Positions 1 to 10,411 of a stretch of DNA of 64,000 nt are shown one piece after another (the stretch's first letter is position 1; every line of letters begins with the position of its first letter). The stretch covers positions 12,890,387 to 12,954,386 of the forward strand of contig CAJINV010000002.1 in NCBI GenBank assembly GCA_905178155.1, in the 5' to 3' direction. A program made the translations under genes and the position numbers. The stretch comes from Amoebophrya sp. A120. Its lineage: Eukaryota; Sar; Dinophyceae; Syndiniales; Amoebophryaceae. The notes beneath the pieces are model-generated. The model saw only the letters and a program-made list of their open reading frames with translations, had not been told where the DNA came from and ran no database searches.

Positions 1-1
1 G

Positions 2-949
2 ACCGGCGATGATAACGCTCCCGGATCAACAAGCACATACTCGAATGACGAAGCGGAAGAGGAAATCACCCGGAGTGAGTGTGAGGATTGCAGTCTAAAT
101 ACGACCTTTTCATCTTCCAGAAACAGCGGCACCGAAGTAGACGGGCAGGGGTCAGATTCGGGCTCAGATGAAGATGTAGAGGACGGAGATGAAGACGATT
201 ACTACAGTGAGGGGAATCTTCCCACGTCCTTTTTTCCGAGCTTAGCCCAGGACTATGACGAGATGTTTTTTCACCGGTTCCGGCCGCTTGCGAACCGACG
301 CGAGTATCCGACTCTGCTGGACACAGAAATTTTCGCCGGGGAGAGCACTACCGAAAGTGCTGGTCTCTACGATGAGAAATCTCCCTTCGGTTCGGACGAA
401 CCCAAGCTAATCATGAGATTGCGCGAAGCGTTGCAGATGTGTGAGCAGTTGCGAAACCGGATACCCAAATTCGGCAAGGCATTTTTCCTCGCGCACCTTG
501 TCGAGATGATCCTGTTCCTCTTCTGCTGCAAGACGACAAGGGCGAGCTTCACAGACCTGTGCTTCTCCGAAGCCTTCAACCTGAACTTTCAAGGAGCGGT
601 CTTCGCGCTGCTCGGCATCGTGTTCGGAACGATCGGGTTTTGCAGATTTTCCGGGCCCGTGCGGCTCACGTTCGAAATCGTGGGGTTCAGCGCCGCCTTT
701 CTGCACATCCTCGTCGTCGCGCTCTACCACACGTGCCGGTTTTTTCTAGCCGCCTCGACCGACGCGCTGCTGGACTCGATTGTGGATACCAAAATCTGGC
801 ACAGCTGGATATCCGTCGCGGTTGCGTTTCTGAGTGGCTTCGCGGCGCCAGTGTTTCACGAGGCGTTGATAGACATAACCTCGGACAAAACGAATCCCGA
901 GGAGGAGGACGTCAGCGACCTCGTGTGGGAATTGTTCTACGTTTCTTGA
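2..949 (+). CDS. Four-helix membrane protein, paralog 1 (5' partial)
   Basis: The reading frame is open from the first base of the window to a TGA at 947-949, so the true start lies upstream. An ATG at 263 exists, but the protein aligns with the next gene well before it (FFPSLAQDYDE against FYPSLSQELGD), so 263 is internal. Counting from that Met, there is a motif region (NRREYPTLLD, then LYDEKSPFG, residues 11-43), a short charged helix (50-70), and four hydrophobic segments near 73-89, 110-128, 135-158 and 181-198. The tail is acidic (EEEDVSDLVWELFYVS). Upstream of 263 the protein is strongly acidic and Ser-rich, probably a disordered cytosolic N-terminus. The family is not one I recognise; it is shared with the next two genes. 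Function unknown. Confidence 0.75.
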   Translation, partial: TGDDNAPGSTSTYSNDEAEEEITRSECEDCSLNTTFSSSRNSGTEVDGQGSDSGSDEDVEDGDEDDYYSEGNLPTSFFPSLAQDYDEMFFHRFRPLANRREYPTLLDTEIFAGESTTESAGLYDEKSPFGSDEPKLIMRLREALQMCEQLRNRIPKFGKAFFLAHLVEMILFLFCCKTTRASFTDLCFSEAFNLNFQGAVFALLGIVFGTIGFCRFSGPVRLTFEIVGFSAAFLHILVVALYHTCRFFLAASTDALLDSIVDTKIWHSWISVAVAFLSGFAAPVFHEALIDITSDKTNPEEEDVSDLVWELFYVS

Positions 950-1701
950 AAATTATTCTGATGTAAATTAATTGGAGCCAAAAGAATTCAAATTTTCGAA
1001 GAACAGGAGCAGGTTGCAGCAGCAACGGCTTCTATATGGTATTTTGTTTCTCGTCTCGCTCTCACTCGCACATCCATGGACATGTAAGACTTTTTAGTGT
1101 ATCCTTGGCATTGGACAGATTGATTGCGTCGACCTTCATGTGCCCACTGAACTTGTACCCGTAGCGATATCAACAACATCTCCTCATGCTGTATCCAGAT
1201 TTTGACCTAATATTTTGAAAACGAATCATTTTTTTTGTTCGGATTGGATTCGAGTACTATGTATGTGCAAGCTTCTCTAGTATGCCTGTGGTACTAGTTG
1301 CGTTCTAGTTGTCGTTTCTTTATTTTGCCCGCGGACTCCGAAGCGAGATAGAGAGTGAATTATCGTCTATGCCACCACCTCTGAGATCTGATGTCCTGTA
1401 CTCTTGGAATCGCATCAATCGCAACATTTTCGTCTGGTCGTCATCGTGCATTGTTTTCGCTTTCGCTACTTTCCTGCCTCGTGGTTTCTTATTCGAATGC
1501 AACGATGATCGTCAAGGAAAGGCAGCAGGCTTGCAGATCCAGATGAGGAACACGATCGATCATGAGAAACACTTGAATTTTTTGATTTCCATGATTCCCT
1601 GTGCTTTTTGTTATTCGCACGCGCACTCGCATTTGTAGAAGTTTATGGTTTTTTCAACATCAGAAATAAAGCGAACACGTTGAAAAGCACCCTCGGCCGA
1701 G
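950..1701. other. Spacer between paralogs 1 and 2
   Basis: No convincing gene is seen. A 109-codon frame at 1309-1638 lacks the conserved motifs of the flanking paralogs and has no support beyond being open. The last 70 bases before the next ATG are AT-rich and probably include the 5' untranslated region of the following gene; no recognisable promoter motif could be assigned. Confidence 0.5.
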
Positions 1702-2760
1702 ATGTCGTCGGAACAGCCAGCGGAGGATGAGGTAACCGAGCAACTAAACGTTAACGCCACAGCAGAGCATGAGCAGGATAAGGACGAGATCGGTAGTGTG
1801 GACGCTTCGGAGGACGGCGGGAGTGAGGAGTCGTACTTCGTCCGGCCGCGACGCAGATTTTATCCGAGTCTTTCGCAAGAACTGGGAGACTTCTATCTGC
1901 CGCAGTTGGTGAACCGTCAGCAGTTTCCGACGCTGCTCGATGCGGAGCGTTTTGACGATGAGGAGATCGCGGAAATTGCAATGTTTGACGAAGCAACACC
2001 GTTCGGTACAGAGGACGACTTTTCGTTGCGACGGCGCGCGCTGCAGGAAGCTCTGCGTGCGTTGGAAGAATCGAAGGAAAAGCTTCGCGAGGCAGTTGAG
2101 GATGCCAACCAACTTGGAGACGAAGCATACGAGCTCGCCCAAGAGTATACCAGGATGTTGAGCCGAGTGTGGAACTTCTTGATGCTATTCAACGTCGGAG
2201 CACTGGTCGTCTTGGGAATGATGTCGCTGTTGTTCTTCGCGGGATTTTGGCGCGGTGGAATTTGTCGCCAGCTCGGGCACGCTTTTGCATACCTACTGAT
2301 TACTCCGTTGTGTCGTGCAGCGCATGAGCAGCACCGGCCAGTTCGCATCTCGGCGCGTACGCGACTAGACATCGACCTGTTGTGCGTCGCCGTTTCGGCC
2401 GGGTTTACTGCCTCTGCGGGTTTGACGTGCGCGGTCTTGTACGGGCACGCTGAAAGCTGGGAGGATCTCGTCTACCTTGCGGTCAACTTTCGGCTCTCGA
2501 CCGGCACTTTCGCTGTGTTCCCTGTTAGCTTCTTTCTCGCTGTGGCAATCTACCGTGTTTATAGAAGTTGGAAGTACACCACCCTGGACAAAGCGAATGC
2601 GGCGAGTGAGACCGAAGGACAAAACGGTGAGTTCTCATCGTTCTCGCTGTACGAAGTATTTTACAGCGCAGTAAACCCCGTTCCTCTGGCGCAAATCACC
2701 GAGGACGGCCGGCGGGTGGTCTACGTTCCGCGCGACCACGACCCGTCAAGCTCTTCTTGA
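1702..2760 (+). CDS. Four-helix membrane protein, paralog 2
   Basis: An intact 352-residue frame without introns. Residues 1-45 are acidic and probably disordered. Residues 53-101 hold the family motifs (FYPSLSQE, NRQQFPTLLD, MFDEATPFG), nearly collinear with those of the upstream gene. Residues 105-152 are rich in Glu, Lys, Ala and Leu with no Pro, predicting a coiled coil. Four hydrophobic segments follow near 156-182, 188-205, 223-248 and 267-288. The C-terminal tail has a Tyr-rich motif (LYEVFYSAVNPVP) that resembles LYKAYYVDVSPFP in the third paralog. The order coiled coil, four helices, short tail suggests an integral membrane protein with both ends on the same side. I do not recognise the family and assign no function. 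Confidence 0.85.
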   Translation: MSSEQPAEDEVTEQLNVNATAEHEQDKDEIGSVDASEDGGSEESYFVRPRRRFYPSLSQELGDFYLPQLVNRQQFPTLLDAERFDDEEIAEIAMFDEATPFGTEDDFSLRRRALQEALRALEESKEKLREAVEDANQLGDEAYELAQEYTRMLSRVWNFLMLFNVGALVVLGMMSLLFFAGFWRGGICRQLGHAFAYLLITPLCRAAHEQHRPVRISARTRLDIDLLCVAVSAGFTASAGLTCAVLYGHAESWEDLVYLAVNFRLSTGTFAVFPVSFFLAVAIYRVYRSWKYTTLDKANAASETEGQNGEFSSFSLYEVFYSAVNPVPLAQITEDGRRVVYVPRDHDPSSSS

Positions 2761-3874
2761 GCGAACGCGAATCTACTGATCAACCTGTAACCGACCGCGA
2801 ATTTTTCGCGTTAGTGGAGTTATGAACGCTTTTATTTTCAAGGATTTGTCGTAATATATTTAGGTGAAGTTTCTATGCATGAAGCCTTATTGATCACGAC
2901 TTCGCACATTATGATAACTAAAGAGGACCAGAATATAGAAAAGCACGGGGGCTGGGGCTCTGAGCAGGTAGACATGCGTCCAATGGCAATGCATGGAGTT
3001 TGTTTTTGCGCGTTTGGTTTTGAGTTTCCTTCCGCCCCCAAACCGTAGATCCGTACAGAGATGTGTTTCAGCGCGTATGATGTTTTGTTGTTATCACTGA
3101 AATTAGCAAAAAATTCGAAAAATTGTACAAGATCAAAAAGATTGTCCGATGGAAAGGAGTGCGAAAATGTATTGAAACGTATTGATGGTATGTGGACGAC
3201 GAAAATGTCAGTGAAGCCATGGTAGCTGCAGAAAATAGAATTCGATCGTGGGGAAGCTACGTGGAAAGAATCCTACGGCAAGTGTTGCACTGACGAAGAT
3301 GGCACGAAATAGATACTTGTCCACGCAGCGGCGTTATCGGCTACACTACGAGTACGGTTGGACGAGGCTGCTTCTGCTCCGCCCTCTGTGAACAGCAGAT
3401 GGCTTTTCCTTTCCTGCTACGTCCTGAAGTTGGAAGATCGTTTTCGAGGATTAATGAGGCAAATTACTTCGAACTGAGAGCCGCATGAGAATGATCGTTT
3501 TTTTCGCACCAGTAGATGCAGAGTCGTAACAAGGAGCGTGAAGTAATGTATGAGTTTTCACAAGCAGACTTGTGCTTGTTGTTCTTGGCTTCGCTCGCTC
3601 CTGTCCCTGCCCTCGAGACGCGGGCGTTGTTGTTCGTTTTGTTGCTCGTCCTTCCAAGAGAGACACTGCTAATATCGGTATTCCCATGAGCATCTACGCA
3701 ATGCTCCGACGTTTTTGTGTTGCAGAACTGCGCTTCAAAATATTGAGATCAATCGCCCGAAGCTGCAGCTGCTAGGCTAGTTTTCTAACTCTGCCGAGGA
3801 AGTAAGTACACCGGAAGTGCAAACGCTTCAAAGTCACGCAACGACAGTAGACAGTAGGTACTCGGCCTTGCAAA
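2761..3874. other. Spacer between paralogs 2 and 3
   Basis: About 1.1 kb with no frame that resembles a protein. Small open frames at 3451-3693 (minus) and 3572-3775 (plus) overlap each other and have unstructured Arg-rich or Cys-rich translations, so I read them as chance. No terminal inverted repeats of the kind found in the downstream introns were seen here. Confidence 0.5.
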
Positions 3875-4750
3875 ATGGTGGTGAGACCGACGAGAGCGCA
3901 GAGACACCGCCACGGCAGGGAGGTGACGCGGCTCGCGGCACGTGTCGCGCACCGGGACACCATTAAGAACCGAGTGCACGCCGCAAGCGAAACCGAACTG
4001 CAGGAGATCAATGAAGAGAACAAGAAGCACTTTGAAGAGGCGAAAAAGCGGCGGAAGCAGATAAACGAAGGCAACTGGAAGTTGTTTGTGCTGCACCTAG
4101 GAGCCATGTCGCTGTACCTGCTGCGGTGCTTCTCCTGCTATGTTTTCGGCGATGATCCTAACCTCCTTCCGCTGGCGAAAGTTCTCACCGCGGACGCATT
4201 TCACACGCACTTGCACGGGCTCGGCTACCAAGCACTCTGGCGCGTGTGCGGAACTCTGGGGTACTTCCCGTGGAAGCGCTCGGCCATGCGGTACATCTTC
4301 GAGTTGGAGTGCTGGGCGGCCTCATACGGACTCTTTCTTTCGGGAGTCTGGCACAATGCGTTAGCCCTGGTGGTGGCGTCCGACGCAGACTTCGCGGCGA
4401 TCAATGTCGCTGCGCCATCTGCAGCGTCGTGGCACAACGTGATTGTCGCACTCGTCAGCATTTTGCTGTCGCATTCGCTCTATGTGTGCGCAAATGTGTG
4501 CGCCGGCGTGAATCCGTTTGATCATCTAATAAGCTGTTTCACGACGGCGTCGCCCACGAGATTCGATGAGTTCTGTCCGGGAGACTCAGTGCTTTACAAG
4601 GCGTACTACGTCGACGTAAGTCCGTTTCCCGTTTTTTCCTTGGAAAAAGATGGCGACGGACACGCACGTGTCATCTCTGCCCCAGTGCGCGTCGACGCGG
4701 CCGGCGATTCGAAGAACGAAGGTGATGGCGCAGCAGTCGACGTGAACTAG
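3875..4750 (+). CDS. Four-helix membrane protein, paralog 3
   Basis: An intact 291-residue frame without introns. The N-terminus is basic (residues 1-35) rather than acidic as in the other two copies. Residues 38-66 form a predicted coiled coil (ETELQEINEENKKHFEEAKK). Hydrophobic segments lie near 69-91, 118-133, 139-168 and 186-212. Residues 106-161 align with paralog 1 through the second and third helices (DAFHTHLHGLGYQALWRVCG against EAFNLNFQGAVFALLGIVFG). The tail motif LYKAYYVDVSPFPVF corresponds to LYEVFYSAVNPVPLA of paralog 2. The start is the first ATG of the frame and sits directly before the basic segment. The PTLLD and PFG motifs of the other two paralogs are missing, so this copy is N-terminally diverged or rebuilt. 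Function unknown. Confidence 0.82.
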   Translation: MVVRPTRAQRHRHGREVTRLAARVAHRDTIKNRVHAASETELQEINEENKKHFEEAKKRRKQINEGNWKLFVLHLGAMSLYLLRCFSCYVFGDDPNLLPLAKVLTADAFHTHLHGLGYQALWRVCGTLGYFPWKRSAMRYIFELECWAASYGLFLSGVWHNALALVVASDADFAAINVAAPSAASWHNVIVALVSILLSHSLYVCANVCAGVNPFDHLISCFTTASPTRFDEFCPGDSVLYKAYYVDVSPFPVFSLEKDGDGHARVISAPVRVDAAGDSKNEGDGAAVDVN

Positions 4751-6528
4751 AAGAGCACCCGGTCGACCTTTTAACGATGCGACCTTGTGCTAAAAAAATA
4801 ACGGTGCCCGTGTCGGTCTCACGAAGACAATAACCACTAAAGGCCTGCTTCTTCTGAGGGCTAGTATGCTTCAATGAAATGAAATTGAAAACTGTTTCTG
4901 CTATCGGTACTGATTAGTGATAATGAATGTGCAAATATGTCCGCCGTATGACTATGATCTTGACCTCGTTTTTGTTGATAAGCATCCAAAGACACTTCCA
5001 CTTGAGACTTTTTCCAATTCTTGCATAGATGAATATGTACACCACAGGTTGACTCAAAATATAATTGCACAGACAGAGCATTGTGGACTATTCGTATTGT
5101 TGAGATTATCCAGGACTTCTTTCATTCGTAGAAATTAAAAGAAAATCACGCTCGTGGCCCGAGGAGTTTCTTTCCGTGCATACAAAAGAAAAATGACGTC
5201 CTAGCTACTCACCGTGCATTTCGCATTATTCGTGCAGACGAGTATCTGAACAACGTAGAACTCTATCGTAACGGGTATGAATAACACGAAAAGAAACGAC
5301 AAAAGTAGCAACATCACTTGAAAAATCCGTACAACTACATCGCATCGTCCTGCAATGACACAATTAACGCAATCGGTCGTACGCGTGTGTCTAGTATTAA
5401 AAGTAAAGTCCGTGAAAAAGTCGTGTTCGCACAAGAAGACTGCAGTGAGAGATAGAATAGCATCGAAAAGGAAAACAAGCACACCTAGTGTAACGATTTA
5501 TTGGGGGAAAAGAATTTTGTCAAACATCCGTGACAGCGAGGAACAACTCGATTTGTGAGGCTTATGAGCAAACTTTGATCTGATCCTATTGATTTTCAAA
5601 CGTACAGGACAACTTCTGAGTTTGAGAAGACAGTACAGCCAAAGCTGCTACTTTTTTTCGAAGATTCAGTCGATTTTTTTTATGGTCCGAGGGAGAGTTC
5701 TTTCTTTGGAAAAAATAGAAACAGCAAAAACCATGCCCATGCAGTTACTGTTAAGAGGTCAGACAGAAGTCGAAAAAACCATCCATTGTTTCGTTTTCAT
5801 TCAATCAAAAACTCACATCGTCCCACCTGTGTGCGATAACCCCCCTCCCGATTCGTTGTTGCACCCGTCTTGAAAAATTTCCACGAATCAAAAAATTTAG
5901 GTCTTTTACTAAATATTTAAGGCACTATAGAAGTTTTTCGGAAATACAAGATAAATATCTATATTTTTTTACCTATTTTTATTACTAGTTCAATATTACT
6001 TCAATAGCTCCTGATTATTCTTGTTTTAGTTTTTACTTCGCAAATCACACACTATTTGTTAGTTTATACTTATCAAAATCATCCAATTATTCTTGTTTTT
6101 AGTTTTTACTTTCGAATCACAATTTTTAGACTATATCTAGCTTTTTCCTGTTTAGATTTTTTCCTGGATTCTAGTAGTTAGAGAATTTTCTTCTTGATTA
6201 CTTACTATTCGGAAACTATCTAAATCTTGCATGTCCTTTTTTTTCTTCTATTCTGATTGCAATTCTTAAACACTAATTTACTATTTCACAATTGTCCAAT
6301 TACATTTCTTTACCTAATATTTACCTAATTACATTTCGCACTGATTTATTGCTAAACTTTACGCTCATTTATTCAAAGTTTCTATTCAGGTTCCAAAACT
6401 CAAATGTCCTCTTGCGTTCTTCTTGCAGTCCTTGAACCTTTTTCGACGACCATGTTTCTCAACGACCACCCGAAGTTCATGCTGCAGATGGCGGCCAACT
6501 ACAGCGTTCACGGAACGAAGCGGTTGGC
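4751..6528. other. Spacer upstream of the giant gene
   Basis: No credible gene is seen. Two small frames (4917-5138, 73 codons; 5589-5873, 94 codons) have no recognisable features. Base composition changes sharply: roughly 5870-6400 is very AT-rich with many T runs, unlike the GC-rich coding DNA on either side, and may include the promoter and 5' untranslated region of the giant gene. A 29-codon frame starting at 6452 (MFLNDHPKFML...) ends just after 6528 and could be a short upstream frame or an unrecognised first exon. Confidence 0.5.
6016..6121. repeat. AT-rich imperfect direct repeat upstream of the giant gene
   Basis: Two copies of an AT-rich block, TTATTCTTGTTTTAGTTTTT followed by ACTT and then AATCAC, lie at about 6016-6050 and 6089-6121. 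They differ by a few bases. Their position inside the AT-rich spacer before a very long gene could be regulatory, but this is only a possibility. Confidence 0.45.
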
Positions 6529-9500
6529 ATGTCGCATCTAGAGGGCCCGGTGAATAACTCCGCTCCCGACAGGCCTTTGTGCCTGTTGGTGGGCGCCAGT
6601 GCATCCTGCTCTTCCTCATCGCGATGGCGAACCTTGGAAGCCCCGCGGGCTTGGGTCGGCGACGCCACTCGTTCGACCCCGGTCTCCTGTCGGGCTACGG
6701 GCACGGCTCCGTCCAGGGTACAATCGTCTTCGAATTTTGCAGAAACGGAAACCACAACGACCACTGAAAGAACGGGTTTACTCAGCTGCAAAAACGATGA
6801 AGGGCAACAGGAAATAAAACAGAAAATCAACATAAAGCTTCAGAGCAGACGAAGATCTCTTCACTTCCGCCGCGCCCGCCAAGCACGTGCGGAGGAGAAG
6901 TTTTCTGTCGCTGGAGGAGAGGGTGAAAATGGACACAACGTCGAAAACGGAAATCCATCGTCATCAACTTCTTCCAGTCGAACTCGAAGCGCCTGTTGCA
7001 GCAGGATAAGAGAAGGAAATCATGCTGATAAAAATAGTTGTTCTTCACAGTTCGCCAACAGCAGACGAACAGAAGATGATATCTTGTCGCACAGTAGTTC
7101 TTGTACGCGTACGGGAGCAACTACTACAACTAGCAGCAAGTCGTCCTCCGCAAGGAGAACGGAGCAGACGGCTGGTGGTGCTTCCTACGACCTGCCTTGG
7201 GGCGCCACACCCTTGGTAGCGTCGTGTTTGACGATTATGTCCTACTTGCGCCTGTTCGTCGAGGTGTTGCTGCGCTTTCTGTCCAGGAAGAAACGGAGAA
7301 GAAGGAGACCGCGAGGCATCGAGCAGTTTTTATCTCTTCCCACGTCCTCTTCCAGAACAGAATCCCGCAGTACTAGGAATAAAACCTCAACAACACTAGT
7401 ATCAGTGCCTTCTCTAGAAAGTAAAAGTTGTTGCTTCTCGCAGCAACCACCAGAAGCAAGATATATCAAGACCAGCAAGCTGGCACGTCGCACGAGCACT
7501 TCATCAAGAAGTTGTGCAGCTGCCGACGTAGTAGACGAAGCGGAAGTCGCGGGGAATAATTGCACTTCTAGCCAAACCTACGACTACGCGTGTGATCCCG
7601 AGGCGCTGGCGCTTCTCGCAGACTACACGCGCAGCGCGGAAGAGCCCGCGTGGTGCGGCAGTTGGAACAACTTCCGGATTCTACCGGAGAGGTTCATGAT
7701 CTCGTGTCCTCCTCGGCGAAAGAGCAGTCTGACCGAACAGTCGACAACATCATGGACAGCCGCAGCAAGACATTTCTGCTCCGGAACAAGCTCCACGTTG
7801 TTCACAAGCCCCGAGGGAACCCCGAGCAGCAAGACGCCACTCTTGCACAGCCTCGGGCGGCTGTTTTTGTTCTTTTTGATGCTGTTCATCACGACGGACG
7901 GTTTCGTGCAGGTGAGCAAGAACGGTCAGATTTCCCTGTTGGGTCCGATCAACATCGACCCGCAGTGCGAGGACAACAACCCGCAGAACTGCTTCAGTCC
8001 GCAGATCCGTTTCCGGAACAACGGAACCATCCAGTGGGTCGCGACCACGTTCGACTTCTACACGAACTCACTCGTGAACAACGGAAACACGGACTTCCTG
8101 CTGATGACAGGCACCCAGTTTTCCGACTGGTTGCTGAGCGACAAGAATCCGCAGGCCCCCGGCGGCTGGCTGGAGTACGGCAGCGAGGGCCGCGGCACCT
8201 TTCTGATCACCAGCGACCGGAAGGTGTACCTGAACACCACTTTGTCCGTGTTCAAGGCGGTGGAGATGGGCAGCAGTTTGTCTGTGCGCGGCTTCGTCAA
8301 GATGGACAAGCGCCTGTCCGTGGACGACAAGACCTACTTTGGCGCGGAACTTTTCATCGGCGACCCGTCGAAGTCCGGCTCTCGGTCGCAGACCAGGTTC
8401 GGGCGCGGTAACCCGGCCGGGTTTCCGCCCGTTTTGAAGATAGACACGCAGCCGGACTCGCCGAACCGGTACAAAACCAGTATCGCGGACCAGGCGATCT
8501 TCGGCGACTCGCTGGACATAAGGAACAGCACGAACCTGGGGAGCTGTCTTTCCGTGCAGTCGTTCGCACGGCTGTACAACACGCTCTCCGTGAACAGCTA
8601 CGTGCGGATCGGGCAGTACCTGTCCGTGAAGTCCTACACGCGCATCGGGTCCACGCTCTCCGTGTACAGCCTCGTGCGGATCGGGTCGCACAGCGGTGCG
8701 ACCTTTTCCATTGGCGGGGTGCACTCGATTTGGGGCTCCGCGACCTTCGGGTCCTCTTTATCGATCCGGAGGGCGATGAAGCTCGGCGGACGGTCCAAGG
8801 AAGCGGGCAGTCTGCGGTGCGCGCTGTCGCTGTTCGGGCAGATGCGGTACGGGCGGAAGATGTTTTCCGTCGCGGACTTCACGCTGCTAGGCTCGATGTT
8901 GTCGTTGCGAAGCTACGCGCGCCTTGGATCCAGCATCTCGCTGTACGGGATGGCGCGGCTCGGATCCAGTTTTTCCGTGCTCGATCTGGGGCATCTGGGT
9001 TCGAGTTTCTCGCTGACGTCATTCGCACGGTGCGCCAGTTCGTTCTCCGTCTTCGGCGTGGCAAGACTGGGTTCCGCGATGTCGTTACTGGACTTCATCA
9101 GCTTGGGGACCGGAATTTCCGTGCGCGGATTCGGGCGTTTGGGAAGTAGTCTGTCGGTCTTCGGGATTGCGAAGGTGGCCTCCGCCTTCTCGCTGCTCGA
9201 TTTCTCCAGCTACAGCAGCACCCTGTCGATCCGGAAGTTCAGCCGGCTCGGGTCTAGCTTTTCCGTCTACGGCATGATACGGATCGGGAGTTCGTTGTCG
9301 GCCCTGGACTTCGTGTCCCTGGGCAGCTCGCTCTCCTGCCGGACCATCGCGTGCTGCGGTTCCGCGCTATCTGTGTACGGAATTTCCAAGCTGGGTTCCA
9401 GTTTGTCGGTGCTCGACATGGTCACCATAGGCTCTGCGATGAGCGTCCGGTGTTTCGCGAGGTTAGGTTCAAGCTTATCGCTCTTCGGGCTCGCCAGACT

Positions 9501-10411
9501 CGGGTCGACCCTGTCCATCCTGGACAGCGTGCATATTGGGTCCGCCATCTCAATACGGACGTACGCGCGACTAGGCAGTAGCTTGTCGTTGTTCGGAATC
9601 TCCAGAATCGGGAGCTCGTTATCCATTCTGGACGTTTTGAACGTAGGCAGTGCGATGTCGGTCCGTACCTTATTCCGGATGGGAAGCGCCTTCTCCGTGT
9701 ACGGCGTGTCAAGACTAGCCAGTGGACTCAGTCTCCTAGACTGCCTGCACATCGGGTCGGCGTTGAGCGTGCGAAATTTCGCCAGGTTAGGCAGTGCCAC
9801 GAGCGTGTTCGGTATCACGAGACTAGCGAGTACGTTGAGCTTACTGGACTTCATGACGATGGGCAGCAGCTACTCTCTCCGGACCTGCTTGCGACTAGGC
9901 TCCGCGACTAGCGTGTACGGTATGATGCGACTGGGGTCGATCTTCTCGATCCTGGACTTCGTGTCGCTCGCGTCCAGCTTCTCCCTCCGGAACCTGGCGC
10001 GGTTTGGTAGTTCCCTCTCCGTATACGGTTGCAGCAGACTCGGATCCGGGCTGTCGGTGCTCGATTTTGTGCACGTCGGCTCCGCCATGTCCATCCGCAA
10101 GTTCGCCAGGCTAGGGTCGAGTTACAGCGTCTTCGGCATCCTGAAGTGCGGGTCGAACCTGTCGATTCTGGATTTCGTCACGGTCGGATCCGCGATCTCG
10201 CTGCGAACGATGAGCCGACTGGGAAGCAGTCTGTCGGTGTATGGCTTAAGCAAGTTTGGCAGCAGCCTTTCGGCGCTAGACATGCTGAACCTCGGCAGCG
10301 CTCTGTCGTTGAGGACCTTTGCACGCTTCGGGAGTAACTTCTCGGTGCTGAGCAGTTGGTGGATGGGCAGCAACTTGAGCGTCGCGGACTTCGTCGTGTT
10401 CGGCAGCAGCT
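6529..10411 (+). CDS. Giant protein, exon 1: N-terminus, cap and first repeats
   Basis: Residues 1-440 are rich in Ser, Arg and Thr with low complexity. They include a hydrophobic patch (about 225-250, around MSYLRLFVEVLL) followed by a run of Arg and Lys (RKKRRRRR). Residues 442-459 (LGRLFLFFLMLF) are strongly hydrophobic, a candidate signal anchor or uncleaved signal. A cap of about 120 residues follows with Cys, Asn and two sequons (NGT, NTT), and then the repeats begin near 8240 (TTLSVFKAVEMGSSLSVRG). The first repeats are irregular and become regular triads after about 8880. In-frame alternative starts are 7237 and 7696; the latter would put the hydrophobic segment about 53 residues from the N-terminus. 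The exon ends inside a repeat (GSS-Y), where intron 1 interrupts the codon TAC. Confidence 0.7.

Noticed and set aside
1309-1638. 109-codon frame between paralogs 1 and 2
   Set aside because: No family motifs, no paralog, and composition like the surrounding spacer.
4917-5873. Small frames of 73 and 94 codons upstream of the giant gene
   Set aside because: No recognisable features, in AT-rich DNA where short frames are expected by chance.
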